DNA from: Sinotaia quadrata
Taxonomy: Eukaryota > Mollusca > Gastropoda > Architaenioglossa > Viviparidae
Direction: 5' to 3'
DNA: 64,000 nt
Assembly: GCA_028829895.1 (NCBI GenBank)
Contig: CM054179.1
Span: forward strand, 39,922,617 to 39,986,616
Shown here: one piece after another, positions 33,956-46,372 of the stretch
How positions within the stretch are numbered: position 1 is the first letter of the stretch
How the letters are laid out: each line of letters begins with the position of its first letter
Translations under genes and position numbers: made by a program
Notes under the pieces: generated by a model
Database searches by the model: none
The model's input: the letters and a program-made list of their open reading frames with translations, nothing else
What the model was told of the DNA's origin: nothing

Positions 33956-35040
33956 CAGGAGTAGTTCATACGCCTTCTTGTGCTTGACGTTGTTAGCAGG
34001 TGTTAATTAATTATTATAATCATTAATACAAACATTGCTAATTGCTGTATTCGCGCTCGACTTGTACTGCTTCTGACTGATATTTTTAAATTTTAATATT
34101 GTTTTCCGGTGCACTTATGTATGCAACAAATATATGCTTGTGATCTATGACTGATCTCCAGACCCTTTGCAGCTAAATGTTCATTATTGCAAACTGTAAA
34201 TAATTCTGTCAGAATTCGAAAGCTGCTTTTCTAACTGACTGGACAAGATGATATTAATCAATCGCAATTAAATGTTAATATTAGTAGTATGACAGGAATA
34301 TATTATAAGTTATTTTGCAGGAATATATTATGATATTAGTATCTTGAAGACAGTTATCTGCAGGAATATATTATGATATTAGTACCTGAAGACAATTATC
34401 TGCAGGATTATATTATGATATTAGTATCTTGAGGACAATTAATTCAACTTGTCTATAATGTGATTAGATATGACTTAGATCCGACAGATTAAGAAGAACC
34501 CCTTCAAATGACTGAACTCTGCAATACCTAACATTAAGATTGATTTATTAGTGCCTCTCATATCATTCAGCCTTTATGCCCACGAGCAAGCTTTTAAACA
34601 ATCTTCGGATACCAGTGTTTACAACAGAATCAAAGTGCCTAAATGAGTGATGGTCGAGAACTAAACGAACTAATGGTGGATGAATAAATGCATAACATTG
34701 AAATCTATGCTTTACAAGTTAAATGCTTGTAACATTCATGCATCAGTGATTTCAGGCTGAACGCGCGGATAATTAATTTTACTTTTAAGCGGGAGACGCT
34801 GTTAATTAATCATCTAGCTGAACAGAATATAAAGTGAGAAAATCACGTGACGACCGAGGTGAGGTGAAGAGATTTAAATGTGTATAATCTCAGCCATTGA
34901 ATAGAAGCTTACAACGGAATGGAAAATTATTCAGATAACATGGGAAATCTTAATTCATATTCAATAATGCGTTTGAAATGTATGCCACGGGAACAATCTC
35001 GAACTATAATATACACACACATTCTCTCTTACTTACAAAC
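33956..35040. other. AT-rich intergenic sequence
   Basis: A ~55-bp repeat (GCAGGAATATATTATGATAT) runs three times at 34305-34440. The block 34750-34880 is rich in TAATTAAT homeodomain-type sites. No gene recognised. Confidence 0.5.
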
Positions 35041-35042
35041 AT

Positions 35043-35098
<56 letters not shown>

Positions 35099-35197
35099 AA
35101 ACACTACTTCACACCACACACATACACACACACACGCAAACACTACATCACACACACACACACACATACACACACAAACACTACATCACACCACACA

Positions 35198-35260
<63 letters not shown>

Positions 35261-35262
35261 AT
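35041..35262. repeat. (CA)n microsatellite, compound
   Basis: About 220 bp of CA dinucleotides with CACTACATCACA insertions recurring three times. Confidence 0.98.
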
Positions 35263-36780
35263 ACATATAACATGTATCATCGAATAATAGCTCTATCTAC
35301 TGCAAAGTCATTTTGCGTTAACCCTAACTGTGATGAAGTCATACCTGAGATGAACGCCCTTGACTGAATAATTTAATTAATGGAAAAATTACGTGTTTAA
35401 CTTTTTTCGTCTTCACCTGACAGAACGGAACTCACCAGACAGTGCCGACTATTTGCTTTGTTCTCTGTGATATGCTTTTTATTTGTCGAAACAAACTGGT
35501 CGCCATTTTAAATAATCTTATAGTCTGTCATTAGCGCCCAGGAGCAGACAACTCGTAACCGCTGAAGCACTGGGTAAACAGTTCTTGGACGAGTCCTGCG
35601 TGTTAAAGGGAAGTCAGACGGTCACCGTCATAGAGAAGCCGTTATCAACAGAAAGTATATTTGTTTAATGGAGAATAACTGTCATCGAAATTGTTGTGAA
35701 GGGCACGGAGAAAAATGCACCTCTCTGTACGTCACTCTACGCGTGTCTGTGTGAGCTAGAAGGGCGGGATTGAGTGTGCGTATGTGTGTGTCTATGTGAG
35801 CTTAAAGGTGCAAGGACGGGATTGAGTGTGTGTACGTGAGTGCGTGTGTGTGGGCTTGTTTATGTGTGTCTATGTGAGCTGGAAGGTGCAAGGACGGGAT
35901 TAAGTGTGTTTGTGTGTGAGTGAGATAATGTTAGTGTGACTGAGTGCGTGTTTCTGACAGGGAAGGGGATGAAATGCAAGAAACAGTTGGAGAAGTCAAC
36001 GTGTGTTCGGCTATCTGTTTCTGCAAGGCTTTGTAGTCATTGAACGATGTTTCTGTCTCTAGCATGTTTTTTTTTGTTGTTGTTTGTTTTGTGTGTGTGG
36101 CATTATTAGTATTTCTATATCTTGTTTCTAAACATATCTCTCCGAAAGAAGATAAAATGTGCCAATGGGAAATAAACACCCCAGGCGAGAAATCTTGTTA
36201 TAGTGACTCGAAAACCAATTCTTTTCATTATGTAAGTGTTATAAGATGCCATCTTATGATACTCAGCTTACAATCAGGCTGATCAAATGAAATTAATTCC
36301 ATCGTCCGAAGTGTTGGGAATTCTTTGTTTTACTAAGTCTTGAACGGCAAGTAGAAAACATGAATAATAACATGAATAATGATAACATTGAAGTCATGCT
36401 TGTTGCTCCGAAAACGATTTTCTGAATCCTTACCTCTGCCAGAGCCAAACGATATCCGTGATATTCCTATTCAATTTGTTCACTTACCGAGAAATCTAGG
36501 TGAGTGTTTTGACGCTCTCTCTCTCTACGTAAAACAGCGCATTCTTAGTGTTAGAGAGCAGCTTATCTGTCGATAAGACGAATCAGCACTATTTTTGCGA
36601 GTTTCACACAGTTTATGCTACAAAAACCCTTGTACTTTCACTGGAACTCTGTGGGCTTGAACTCTCTTCTCTCTGCTTTACCATTGTGCTTCGTGAAGAA
36701 AGAGTGTTAGTTCAAGATTCTCATGGTTCTGAGAACCGACCATGTCAGTCCACTACTTCACTACCTACATGTTGGTAATG
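35263..36780. other. Intergenic sequence
   Basis: Unique, with a GTGTGTCTATGTGAGCT repeat two to three times at 35740-35900. No gene recognised; short frames near 36379-36778 are unassigned. Confidence 0.5.
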
Positions 36781-36784
36781 ACTC

Positions 36785-37100
36785 ACTGTTACGTTCCTGT
36801 AATTTTGTGAGTAAAGAGAAAACTTAGAGTATACAACGAGCAAGAAACAAAGAAAATTAAAATGTTGCTGTAATTTTGTGAGTAAAGAGAAAACCTAGTA
36901 GAGTATACAAGGAGCAAGAAACAAAGAAAACCATTAAAATGTTGCTGTAATTTTGTGAGTAAAGAGAAAACTTAGAGTATACAAGGAGCAAGAAACAAAG
37001 AAAACCATTAAAATGTTGCTGTAATTGTGAGTAAAGAGAAAACCTAGTAGATTAGTATACAACGAGCAAGAAACAAAGAAAGCCGTTGAAATGTTGCTCT
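36785..37100. repeat. ~80-bp minisatellite, four units
   Basis: AATTTTGTGAGTAAAGAGAA and GAGCAAGAAACAAAGAAAAC recur four times with small indels. Confidence 0.94.
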
Positions 37101-38010
37101 CACTGCGAACAAGGAGAAACTGTAGAAACACATTCCAAATTTCTGCAAACCTCTACAAAACCTAAAGTGAACAAGTTGGAAACATGACTGAAACTATCTC
37201 GATTTGAAATATTTTTTCAAAGATACAAAATTTCTTTCATGCAATTATCTAATAAATCTAATCAAGTTGAAAAAGAAGAAAAATAGTTAAGTTTAATTGT
37301 TTGTTTAAAATAAACGTCAGGTTTCGTAATGAATTATGAGTTAAGTTTATCAGAAAAAAAGTTGTGCTTGAATTCCGAGTAACTGACTTTAAAGAAAGCA
37401 CGAGTCAACCAATATTTTTAAATTTAATAATCCATTAAGGGGAAAGAACTGCATTTTGGTTGGGACTGCCAGTGGCCGGTAGTCTGCAGTAAGGAAACTT
37501 TTAATATTATGCATGATATTTTGGTGGTGGTGATGCCATTAATATAAATATGTTTTTAGTGGTTTGTAGAAATGTAATAAAGATACCAAGAATTAGCAAA
37601 ATATTTCTGAGATAAAATAATGAGATGAAATTGTAAAACATCTCGAGAACTTATTAAAAAAGTTTCTCCTGAGATTTCACCTTGAGGATTGTAATCGAGC
37701 ATAAATTGTACTTAATAAAAGCTTGTAAAAAATGAAGGGTAGTTATCTATACATCCGTTATACGAGATAAAAAAAATAAAGGGTTAAATATACTCAAATT
37801 TGTGTTCTCGCATATATAGGCTTTACAATTATTGAATCTAAAATAATTCATATAAATTTTCAGCATTACAATTTATTGCTGGAAATATACAACTTAATTC
37901 ACGGTAATTATAGTTGTGGGTTTTGTTGTTAAATTTGAATTTTTAGGCTTTTGTTTTTATTCTTATTTTTAATGTTATAATAGTTAAAATTCCTGTAATA
38001 TGTCATTTAC
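37101..38010. other. AT-rich intergenic sequence
   Basis: No feature recognised. Confidence 0.6.
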
Positions 38011-38011
38011 A

Positions 38012-38152
<141 letters not shown>

Positions 38153-39272
38153 GAATGTGTAGTGTTCTCATGAAGAATATTTAGCAGAGATGTTAAAGAT
38201 TCACTGTCTGTTATTAATGCAATGTTTAATATTCTTATGACGAATACTTAACACAAACATTCATTGCCTGTCTTTTATATAAAGCCTATGCCTTATAAAG
38301 AATATTTAGCACACATTTTAACATTCATTGTAATTTTAGTGTTAACATTTTTTAAAAAACGGTGCTTTTGAGGTGTTGAAAGATATTTGGTATTGAATGA
38401 AAAACAATTTAATTTTGTTAGTTTCCTCTCGGGTCAAGGGTGATCCTGATCCACCTACACTGTCTTTCCCGAGGGTAAATCGTGCAAATTTCAAGATCCT
38501 AGTTCTGTTTGTTCATTAGATTAGTAACTAGCAAGCTATTTATACCTAAAGAACATCACGTGGTCCATTTTCTGATTTTGAAGACAATGAACAGCAAATT
38601 CAGAAGTTAGTGATCTCATAAATTGAACTCAGTGTAGAGATCTCATAAACTGAACCGAATGTAGAGATCTTAGTGGGTGGACCCAAAAGCAAACAAAATG
38701 AATATAATTTTAATAATTCACTTAATATATTTTAAAAGGACAATAGTCAGTGACAATTGGAAAATATGTGAATGGCAGTTTAGCCTACTGGAAAGTATTT
38801 TAAACAAAAATAATTATTTAAAACATTATTAATATCTGGTAATAGCTAATTAGTGTTGCCGAAAGATACAATACTACAAACAATAGTAATACGACTTCAG
38901 AAGCAGGTAATATTAACGTTTTACAAAAAGTTTGAAAATGAGTAAAACATTTTTTTAAAATGCAAAGTGTGGAGTGTGCAAAGAGTGATTACGTTACGAC
39001 GTTTGGGAAACTTTACGAAGAGGAATTATTAATGAGAATTATTAATGAGAATTATTAATGAGAATTATTAATTAAACTAGATTGCTGGCAAAATGCAACA
39101 ATAATCGTGGTAATACGTGCAGTGGATTTTTTGTTGCAATGGATTGTATGCAATATGCTACAAGTGGAAAATGGTATCATAGATTGTTGATATGTGTGAA
39201 AGTGAATTGCTGAAAATAGATTAGATGAAAATAGAGACAGATTTTGAACTAATAAATTAAAATTTTCTAGAT
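38153..39272. other. AT-rich intergenic sequence
   Basis: A duplication of about 30 bp at 38610-38680 and a short GAGAATTATTAAT repeat at 39030-39072. No gene recognised. Confidence 0.55.
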
Positions 39273-39281
39273 TTGTGTTAT

Positions 39282-39879
39282 GGTTCACCGACAAAACCGC
39301 GAACGACAAATGCGCGCCGACAAAACCGCGATGGACAAAATCGCGACGACAAAATCGCGCCGACAAAATCGCGATCGACAAAATCGCGATGATACATGTT
39401 AAATCGTACAAGAATGTAATAATAACATACGTAGATATCAATATTACGATACACAAAGCAATGTTAAGAGATACTGAGTGCAAATAATCCTCAAAATAAG
39501 GCAATGAAAAGAATAATTTTACCATAAAGATCAATTAAGAGATACTACGTGCAAATAATCCTTACACAAAGGTAATGAAAAGAATGAAGCATATATCTAA
39601 TCTTAATAATTTTGTTTAAAGAGCAATATTAAGAGATACTGAGTGCAAAATAATCCTTACATAAAGGTAATGAAAAGAATGAAAAGAAGTTACGTAATAG
39701 AGCGAACATACATAACACTTCCTGCCATTCTTTACTTGGTGATGTTTATCGCGATTTTGTCGGCGCGCATTTGTCGGCGCGATTTTGTCGATTTCAAGGA
39801 GCGCGATTTTGTCGGCGCGCTTTTGTCCATCGCGGTTTTGTCGGCGCGCATTTGTCGTTCGCGGTTTTGACGGGTCACC
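39282..39879. mobile_element. MULE-like MITE with repeat-built inverted arms, 598 bp
   Basis: The left arm (39282-39390) and right arm (39749-39879) are inverted copies, nearly identical over the outer ~60 bp (both contain CAAAACCGCGAACGACAAAT). The arms consist of tandem 12-16-mers of the type CGACAAAATCGCG. The 9-mer TTGTGTTAT flanks both ends (39273-39281, 39880-39888) as a perfect target-site duplication. A 9-bp duplication with long inverted ends fits Mutator-like elements. The centre holds three diverged copies of a ~60-bp AT-rich unit (TTAAGAGATACTGAGTGCAA). No transposase. The minus-strand frame of 159 codons crossing the left end is not credible. Confidence 0.88.
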
Positions 39880-39989
39880 TTGTGTTATACGTGTTCCAAA
39901 TTCTTTTGTTATATAAAATATTTTAAAGAAAATTAAATCATATTGATTTAAACGGAACGTTGCGTTGGATTGAATATCGTAATATTTTT

Positions 39990-40290
39990 AATAAAAGTAA
40001 CGTGCTCAGTAAAAGTAACGTGCTCAATAAAACTAAAGTGCTCAGTACGTGCTCAATAAAAGTAACGTGCTCAGTAAAAATTACATTCTCAGTATAAGTA
40101 ACACGTTTAGTAAACTAAGTTGCTAAGGAAAAGTAACACGTTTCGTAAAACTAAGGTGCTTAGTAACAATAACACGTTTAGTTAAAACGTGCTCAATAAA
40201 TATACTTGTAAAAGTAACACGTTTAGTGAGTAAATGCAACTGTAAAAGTACTATGTTTAATTAATGTGCTCGTTGAATGTAAAGTTCTCA
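39990..40290. repeat. Diverged ~30-bp repeat array
   Basis: AAAAGTAACGTGCTCAGTA and AAAAGTAACACGTTTAGTA variants recur about ten times. Confidence 0.85.
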
Positions 40291-41095
40291 GAAAAAGAAA
40301 TTAACAGTAAAAGCAAAGTAGTGGGGGAAAAAACCACCTCTTTCAGAGAAATTAATGCTCCTCTCCGGTTATATGTCGAGTTGCGTTCGGGAGTTCTGTA
40401 AATGATTTAAATGAAAATACTTTTCCCAGATATCTCTACTCATACAATTATTATTATTTCTTTTTTAAATCTCAGACGATATCGAACTGAAATGTATTAA
40501 TCGCTATTCACAATTAGCACATTCCACAAGCATGTTGTTGTTGTTAATTAGGGGCCATTTTCATGTTATGCTTGTTGTTAATTAGGGGCCAATGTCGCGT
40601 TATGCCTGTTGTTGTTAATTAGGGGCCAATTTCGCGTTATGCATGTTTGTCAAAACTGAAGCAGCTGTTGTAGGCTATCAGCATGAGTTCCTCGTTGTGA
40701 GACTTAGAACATCTGTTTTCTTCCTGATAGGAATCATTTGTAAAACTTCAAACATAGCTGCACATAGATCAAAAAAAAAAAATAAAAAGCAAATGTTTTT
40801 GCTGTCCAACTACTAAATATGAAAGATATATTCTCTTACAAACCAAATTCATTAACGTTTCTTTTGAAGACAAGAATCTGGGTTAGTCATACCCAAACTA
40901 CCCCAAACTTCCCAGTGATTAAAAATAGAAAAACACCCAAACACTAATGTAGTAAGTTATTTAGTAGGTAATATACTAACTAAGTCACACAGCTTTAATT
41001 ACTGACATTACATCTGTTCTGTTTTTTGTAATCTTAAAAATTAATTATAAAAATAATGATACGAACATGCCTGTTAAGATTGGCTTCATTCAGCA
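40291..41095. other. Intergenic sequence
   Basis: Contains three copies of GTTGTTAATTAGGGGCCA at 40535-40640. No gene recognised. Confidence 0.6.
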
Positions 41096-41099
41096 AAAT

Positions 41100-41625
41100 C
41101 CAGTGTTTCTTAATGGCGTCGTTAATGTTCATTAAGTTCAACCTTGTTCAATAATACATTGTATTCGTCAACGTTCAGACTTGCTAGTAATACATTTTGT
41201 TCGTCGAGTTCAACATCGTTAGTAATACATTTTGCTTGTCAAGTTCAGCCTTATTAGTAACACATTTTGTCCGTCGAGTTCAGCAGTGTTAGTATAGTAA
41301 TACGTTTTGTTCAAGTTCAGCTTTGTTAGAATCACATTTTGTCTGACGAGTTCAACCATGGTAGTAATACATTTTGTCTGACGAGTTCAACCTTGGTAGT
41401 AATACATTTTGTTTGTCAAGTTCAGCCTTGTTAGTAATACATTTTGTCCGTCGAGTTCAGCCTTGTTAGTAATACATTTTGTTCGTCAAGTTCAGCCTTG
41501 TTAGTAATACATTTTGTTTGTCGAGTTCAGCTTTGTTAGTAATACATTTTGTTTGTCGAGTTCAGCGTTGTTAGTAATACATTTTGTCTGTCGAGTTCAG
41601 CCTTGTTAGTAATACAATGTTTATG
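41100..41625. repeat. ~40-bp minisatellite, about 13 units
   Basis: TTAGTAATACATTTTGTTCG followed by AGTTCAGCCTTG. Diverged to the left, homogeneous to the right. Confidence 0.95.
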
Positions 41626-42680
41626 CATGAATGTTTGTATAAGTGTTGTGTGTATTTATATTTTGTATTGTGTACTATTTTGTTTATTAGTATTGTAAAT
41701 CTATAGCTTTTAAAATTAATTAATGGTTATTGTTATATTAATTTAATAGTTGAATAGTCTTATTAAACTTAAATAATTGCATTTGTTCTTATTAATATTA
41801 GAATTATTAGTTTATTGTGTGTATCTGATCGAACAATCTGGTACAGTTACAAAAAATGGCTAGAATTAAAGGGGAAATCCCTGTTTTGCCATCTTACTAA
41901 TGGTGATATAATTAGTGCAGCAAAATTCTATAACTTTGCTAATATGCAGTATTATGAAATCACAAACTGTAAAGTAAAATATTTAATTATGAACAAGTTA
42001 CTTCAACTATTCATTAGTACACAAATAGTTTTGGCAGATGTATAATAATAACTATCAAATGCCTTCTAATGGATCTAGCAACTAAAGTTAACAGCAGAAA
42101 ATAAAGACCAGTTTTTGTCCTGGTAGTGGTTTGAGTAATAAGATTATCTAGTCAAGAAAATTATTCAAATACACTTTTGTTATGAATAGTGTTAAAGTAG
42201 TGCTACAGTATATAAAGTAAAATATTATGATACAATTAACTCACAAGCAACTGCTGATGTAATGAAATGCATCTATACAAATACAGATTAAAAGATGACG
42301 ATAGGGGTTTGATGAATACATATTTAACATACGAAACATCTTATCCAGTTGAATTTTTAAATATGCATTGCAAAGTAATTAAACAACATTATTCTATTTA
42401 TACTAGATATTAATTGATAGTTAATTAATCATTCTAATAATAGTTACCAATACAACATATCAAGTTATAACTGCAAGAAGTGTCTGCTTTAACAATTCAT
42501 TACAACTGCTTTTAGGCATTTGCTTTGTATTTCATTGTCATCATGGAAATGCTCACCGCACACTACCATATGTGCTTTCGGATGAAAGTTTTCTTATTTC
42601 CTCTTTGTAATCCACCTTTTTCTTAATTTGTGATCTTTGGGAATTGTAAAGAAATAAATATTTTTGGCTTATGTAGCCCT
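41626..42680. other. Strongly AT-rich intergenic sequence
   Basis: No feature recognised. The 76-codon frame at 41815-42045 is unassigned. Confidence 0.55.
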
Positions 42681-42684
42681 ACGC

Positions 42685-42920
42685 ACTGCAAAATTTAACC
42701 ATGTTTTAATTTTCAAACTCCGGGCTTAACGCAAGACAATAATTATGTCCGACAGCGCATGCGGATTTTTGTTCCCACTCGTGACGTCACATGTTTTGTT
42801 GCTATGGTGAGAAGTCAGTCTCGCAAACGAACGAGAGCGCTGATTTCTTTCAGAAATATTGACTTACAATACCAAAATAAATGCATTTATACAAATTACT
42901 GAAAGTTTAAATTTTGCAGT
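42685..42920. mobile_element. Putative 236-bp inverted-repeat element with CRE and half X-box
   Basis: A perfect 14-bp inverted repeat (ACTGCAAAATTTAA at 42685-42698, its complement at 42907-42920) bounds a segment with a GC-richer core. The core contains TGACGTCA (42782-42789) and GTTGCTATGG (42798-42807). No target duplication was found, so the mobile nature is tentative. Confidence 0.4.
42782..42807. promoter_or_regulatory. Full CRE next to an RFX-type half X-box
   Basis: The palindromic TGACGTCA is eight bases from GTTGCTATGG, which fits one half of an X-box. Function is inferred from motif only. Confidence 0.4.
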
Positions 42921-43610
42921 TTTGTTCCTAAGAATGGGAATTACTCATTTCATATGGATTTATTTTTATCTGTGGCTGACCCAGATTCCATTTCACTTGG
43001 TCTTTAAACAAGCGTTAAATTAATTATTTTTAAGTATTAAAAAAATAAATAATTACGAACGAAATTTTCAACGAACTTTTTCTGGAAAGAGATTTTAAGA
43101 ATTATGTAGCCGAACATCACTATTTTCTATGTGCAATCAATCTTTCTTTATTCTGTCAAGGACACTTTTGCTTGCGCTTTAATTTTTAAAAGGTTTTCAC
43201 TTATGTGCGATAATTAATATGTTGTGCAACATACACCGAACAAGTACAGTTTGAATTATTAGAAATTAGAAGTCAACGCCATCTGAAAGGTTGGTTTAGC
43301 AGTTTAATTAATCTTTTTCAAAGCCGTTCAAGTAAATTGTTTCAAAATTACGTTTCAACGTTAAAGTGAATGAATCTATTTTCAAAATCACATTCAATAT
43401 AAGAACTTTATCTTGACAGCAAATACATAGTCATAGGGTACTGATAATTTAGACCGTGAATGTCGGGCTAATGGGCGATAAATTTCGTTCATTATTGCCA
43501 CGAAGATTATTAGAAATTGCTCTGTAATGTACTATAGAGTAAAAAAAAGTATATATATATATATAATTTCATTTAATACCGTATTACAGTTTAAGAAGCA
43601 TTATAAAACA
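42921..43610. other. AT-rich intergenic sequence
   Basis: No feature recognised apart from a (TA)n near 43551-43562. Confidence 0.6.
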
Positions 43611-43614
43611 AAGG

Positions 43615-43850
43615 TGACGTTAAAAAATGTATACACAAGTAAACATGCAGAAAACTTAAAGGGAGAAGAGACAAAAATAGAATAGAATATACACACTACG
43701 TTGGAGACTTCAAAGAAGTACATATGTAAAGACACATAAAACTTCAAGGAAGAAGAAACAAAGTATACATAAGTAAAGACTAAAAACTTCAAGGAAGAAG
43801 AAACAAAGTATACATAAGTAAAGACATAAAACTTCAAGGAAGAACCCCCC
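43615..43850. repeat. ~45-bp minisatellite, about five units
   Basis: AAACTTCAAGGAAGAAGAAA and GTATACATAAGTAAAGAC recur. It lies just inside the intron that would follow the candidate first exon. Confidence 0.93.
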
Positions 43851-43879
43851 ATCTAAGGAACGATTAAAGCGACACCTAC

Positions 43880-43962
43880 CGTGTAAGGTCAACCAAGTAT
43901 GTTGCAACGACTGTGCGGGAGAGCGGTTTGCACAGTTCGGGTGGCCAAGGAGGATAACTGTA
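43880..43962 (-). other. Candidate non-coding first exon (minus strand)
   Basis: From an initiator-like ACAGTT about 38 nt below a TATA box, the minus strand runs about 83 nt without any ATG to a donor (CACG|GTAGGT, GT at 43878-43879). It has the expected form of a 5'UTR exon for a minus-strand gene. The nearest coding sequence on that strand is the FFamide precursor, whose ATG exon starts at an acceptor at 24271. The join is inference. Confidence 0.4.
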
Positions 43963-43992
43963 TTCAAGAGGCAGCAGCAAGGGAGGCAGCAC

Positions 43993-43999
43993 CTTTATA
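43993..43999 (-). promoter_or_regulatory. TATA box of the candidate minus-strand promoter
   Basis: The minus strand reads CCAATATAAAGGTGCTGCC. It sits in a non-repetitive patch (43855-44180) clearly more GC-rich than its surroundings. Confidence 0.5.
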
Positions 44000-44194
44000 T
44001 TGGACGAACGCTGGAACACGGCCACGGCAGCCTGCAGCACGATTTTATCAGATCTTCCCAGCGGTAGCGTGTCACTGGTGGCAGAGAAAAGTACCCTCCC
44101 ACCGCCTCTTGACTTCGCGCGTTAACTCTGGCACCACGTTTACTAAAGCGCGTTTACGGGCCAGTACGGTTCCAGGCTGTACCCTAGTGTCGTT

Positions 44195-44196
44195 GT

Positions 44197-44254
<58 letters not shown>

Positions 44255-44338
44255 AAGAGAGCGAGGGTGGGCAGCAGACACAGACAAATGAGTTGTGTGG
44301 GTTGAGATAAAGTTAGAAAGCGATACATTGGCATGCTT

Positions 44339-44410
<72 letters not shown>
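44195..44410. repeat. (TG)n, (GA)n and second (GA)n tracts
   Basis: TG at 44195-44220, GA at 44221-44252, GA at 44341-44411. The flanking sequence (GGGCAGCAGACACA, AAGTTAGAAAG, ACATTGGCATGC) is duplicated, so the block 44250-44340 recurs at 44410-44490. Confidence 0.95.
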
Positions 44411-44415
<5 letters not shown>

Positions 44416-44732
44416 AGCAGACACAAATAAATTGGGGGGGGGGATTGAGACAAAGTTAGAAAGAAATACGATTGTACATTGGCATGCCTTATGTTGCAGA
44501 GAAAGAGATGAGATTGGTGAAAAAATAACAGAAAATGAGAGGAAGACCGGCAGAGAGAAGAGAAACAAAGGGAGATAATTCATAGGAAAACTGAGAGACA
44601 AGCATATAGTATGAGACACAAACTAACAGACAAAGGATGAAAGAATGAAAGACAAGCAGAAAGAGAAATGAGATATGGAGGAAACAATAATAGAGAAACA
44701 GCTATGAGAGAAACAGACTATGAAAGAAAGAG

Positions 44733-44737
44733 AGAGG

Positions 44738-44791
<54 letters not shown>
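44733..44791. repeat. (GATA)n microsatellite
   Basis: About 14 uninterrupted units. Confidence 0.98.
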
Positions 44792-44793
<2 letters not shown>

Positions 44794-45300
44794 CAAACAC
44801 GCACAGAGAGACAAAGTGCTAGATATACAGAAATAAAGACTTTAAGACGGAAAGAAGGAGAGATATTAGAAAAAGGGGGAAGAGAAAGAACGTGAAAGCA
44901 AAGAGTGAATCTGACAGTGAAAGAGAAAGGAAGGCGAGTGACAGGCACAGATGAAAGCAGTAAGATGGTGCAAGACAGACAGTTTGAATAAATACAGAGG
45001 CAGAAAGAGTAAAAAGCAGGGAATACAACATTAATAAAAGAGATGAGATGAAGAGAACAAAAGAAATGACCAATAGAAAATTAATAGCAAGAACGTGAGA
45101 AACAGAGAAACAAACTGACGGAGAAGAAAAGAGAAACGGAGAGACTGTGCCTCACACAGAGTGAGTGAGGAGAGAAGGAGAGGCGGAAGGAGAGGCGGAA
45201 GGAGAGAGGGAGATGAGGTGGAAAAAGAAGTTAATTTGGCGCGAGTCTTGTGGCAAAAAATCAACAGAGCCTCACCACCACAAAGATACTCATTTCCTAG
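44792..45300. other. Purine-rich intergenic sequence
   Basis: AGAGAAA-rich plus strand. The many minus-strand Ser/Leu/Phe frames reflect this bias. No gene recognised. Confidence 0.6.
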
Positions 45301-45610
45301 CTCTTAGGTGGCGGACGCAGAAAAGGTCACGCCAGAGTTGACGGCAATGGCGGGAAGCCGGGTGTCGCATTCCGGGGCGAGACCCAGACACGAGAGCAGA
45401 ACAATGGCGCAACCCATCCGTTCCTTAGCGTGCGGCGAGTGCTGCAAAATGTCATCTTGGGGCCGGAAACAACAAAATGATTTACACTGGCCCTTCAAGA
45501 TCCTTGCAGCCAGGACCCGATCGGGTCTCGTGCGTGGCAAGACTTCGGGACCGCTGAAAAAAAATCTTTGCCCATCTTTCGCGCATTCTGGGCACACTTA
45601 GGCCCAAGGA
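45301..45610. other. GC-rich, CpG-containing island open on both strands
   Basis: About 300 bp of unique GC-rich sequence gives 97-codon frames on both strands (45308-45601 plus, 45304-45597 minus). Neither resembles a family I know. High GC lowers stop density, so the frames may be chance. It may be regulatory DNA or an unrecognised exon. Confidence 0.35.
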
Positions 45611-46370
45611 CCGCCTTGCATTCTAAACGGCAAGCAAGCGTAAACTACATTAATACACTTCTCTCCACAAAGACTGGCACCCTAGCAGGGTCAAATAAAA
45701 AAATGGCAAACAAACATTACAAATAATAAATAATAATAATATTCCAAACATACAATGAATGAATAGCAGAAAAGGACTGGGTGGGGAGGCGGGGAGGGAA
45801 GGGGCTAGAGACAGATTGCTTACTAAATGAATTGTCATGCAAAACACTGAGCTTGGGGGAACAAAGAAATGGAGGTGGGACGAGTTAGGCGTGAGGTCGA
45901 AAGCAAAGCAGCAAAAGTTATGCATGACGTAATTACATTACTGAATTACGAGGAGTATTATTACGAGTAGCCTGCTCTTGCACTTAGACGAGTGGGTGAG
46001 CTCGAAAGCCAAGAGCAGCGGCCTAAGTACAGATGAATAAGCCGCAAACACGTGAATAAGATTACGAGTCATGAGAGCTTTCACTTCCGTCGCACGTCAC
46101 TACCCACGTGATAACGAGAAAAAAACCAATGCACTTCTATTTGCTCCAGCATTTTAGTTGGACGTGGTGTGGTCCATGGCTTCTTGCTTCAACTTCTATA
46201 CTTCTTATGCCATGTGCTCCTTTCTCGAGTTTATTGCTTCCGGTCACGTGACCATAATGGGCCGCGTAGAAGATGGGGACAGTACGTAACCTCTGAATGA
46301 AGAGAGACGCGTTTAATTCCTGGCTGCCATTCTGAGTGAAAAACTTTCCGTGATGATTGTAGTCGATCAT
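45611..46370. other. Intergenic sequence with E-boxes
   Basis: Unique. Several CACGTG-type sites occur between 46040 and 46260. No gene recognised. Confidence 0.5.
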
Positions 46371-46372
46371 CA

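Noticed and set aside
39055..39534. 159-codon minus-strand frame over the left end of the MULE-like element
   Set aside because: It spans the junction of host DNA and the inverted arm and has no motif; the arm repeats simply lack stops in that frame.
43710..43967. Minus-strand frame starting near the candidate first exon (about 85 codons)
   Set aside because: It begins at TTG rather than ATG, crosses a good donor site and runs into a minisatellite, so the region reads better as a non-coding exon plus intron.
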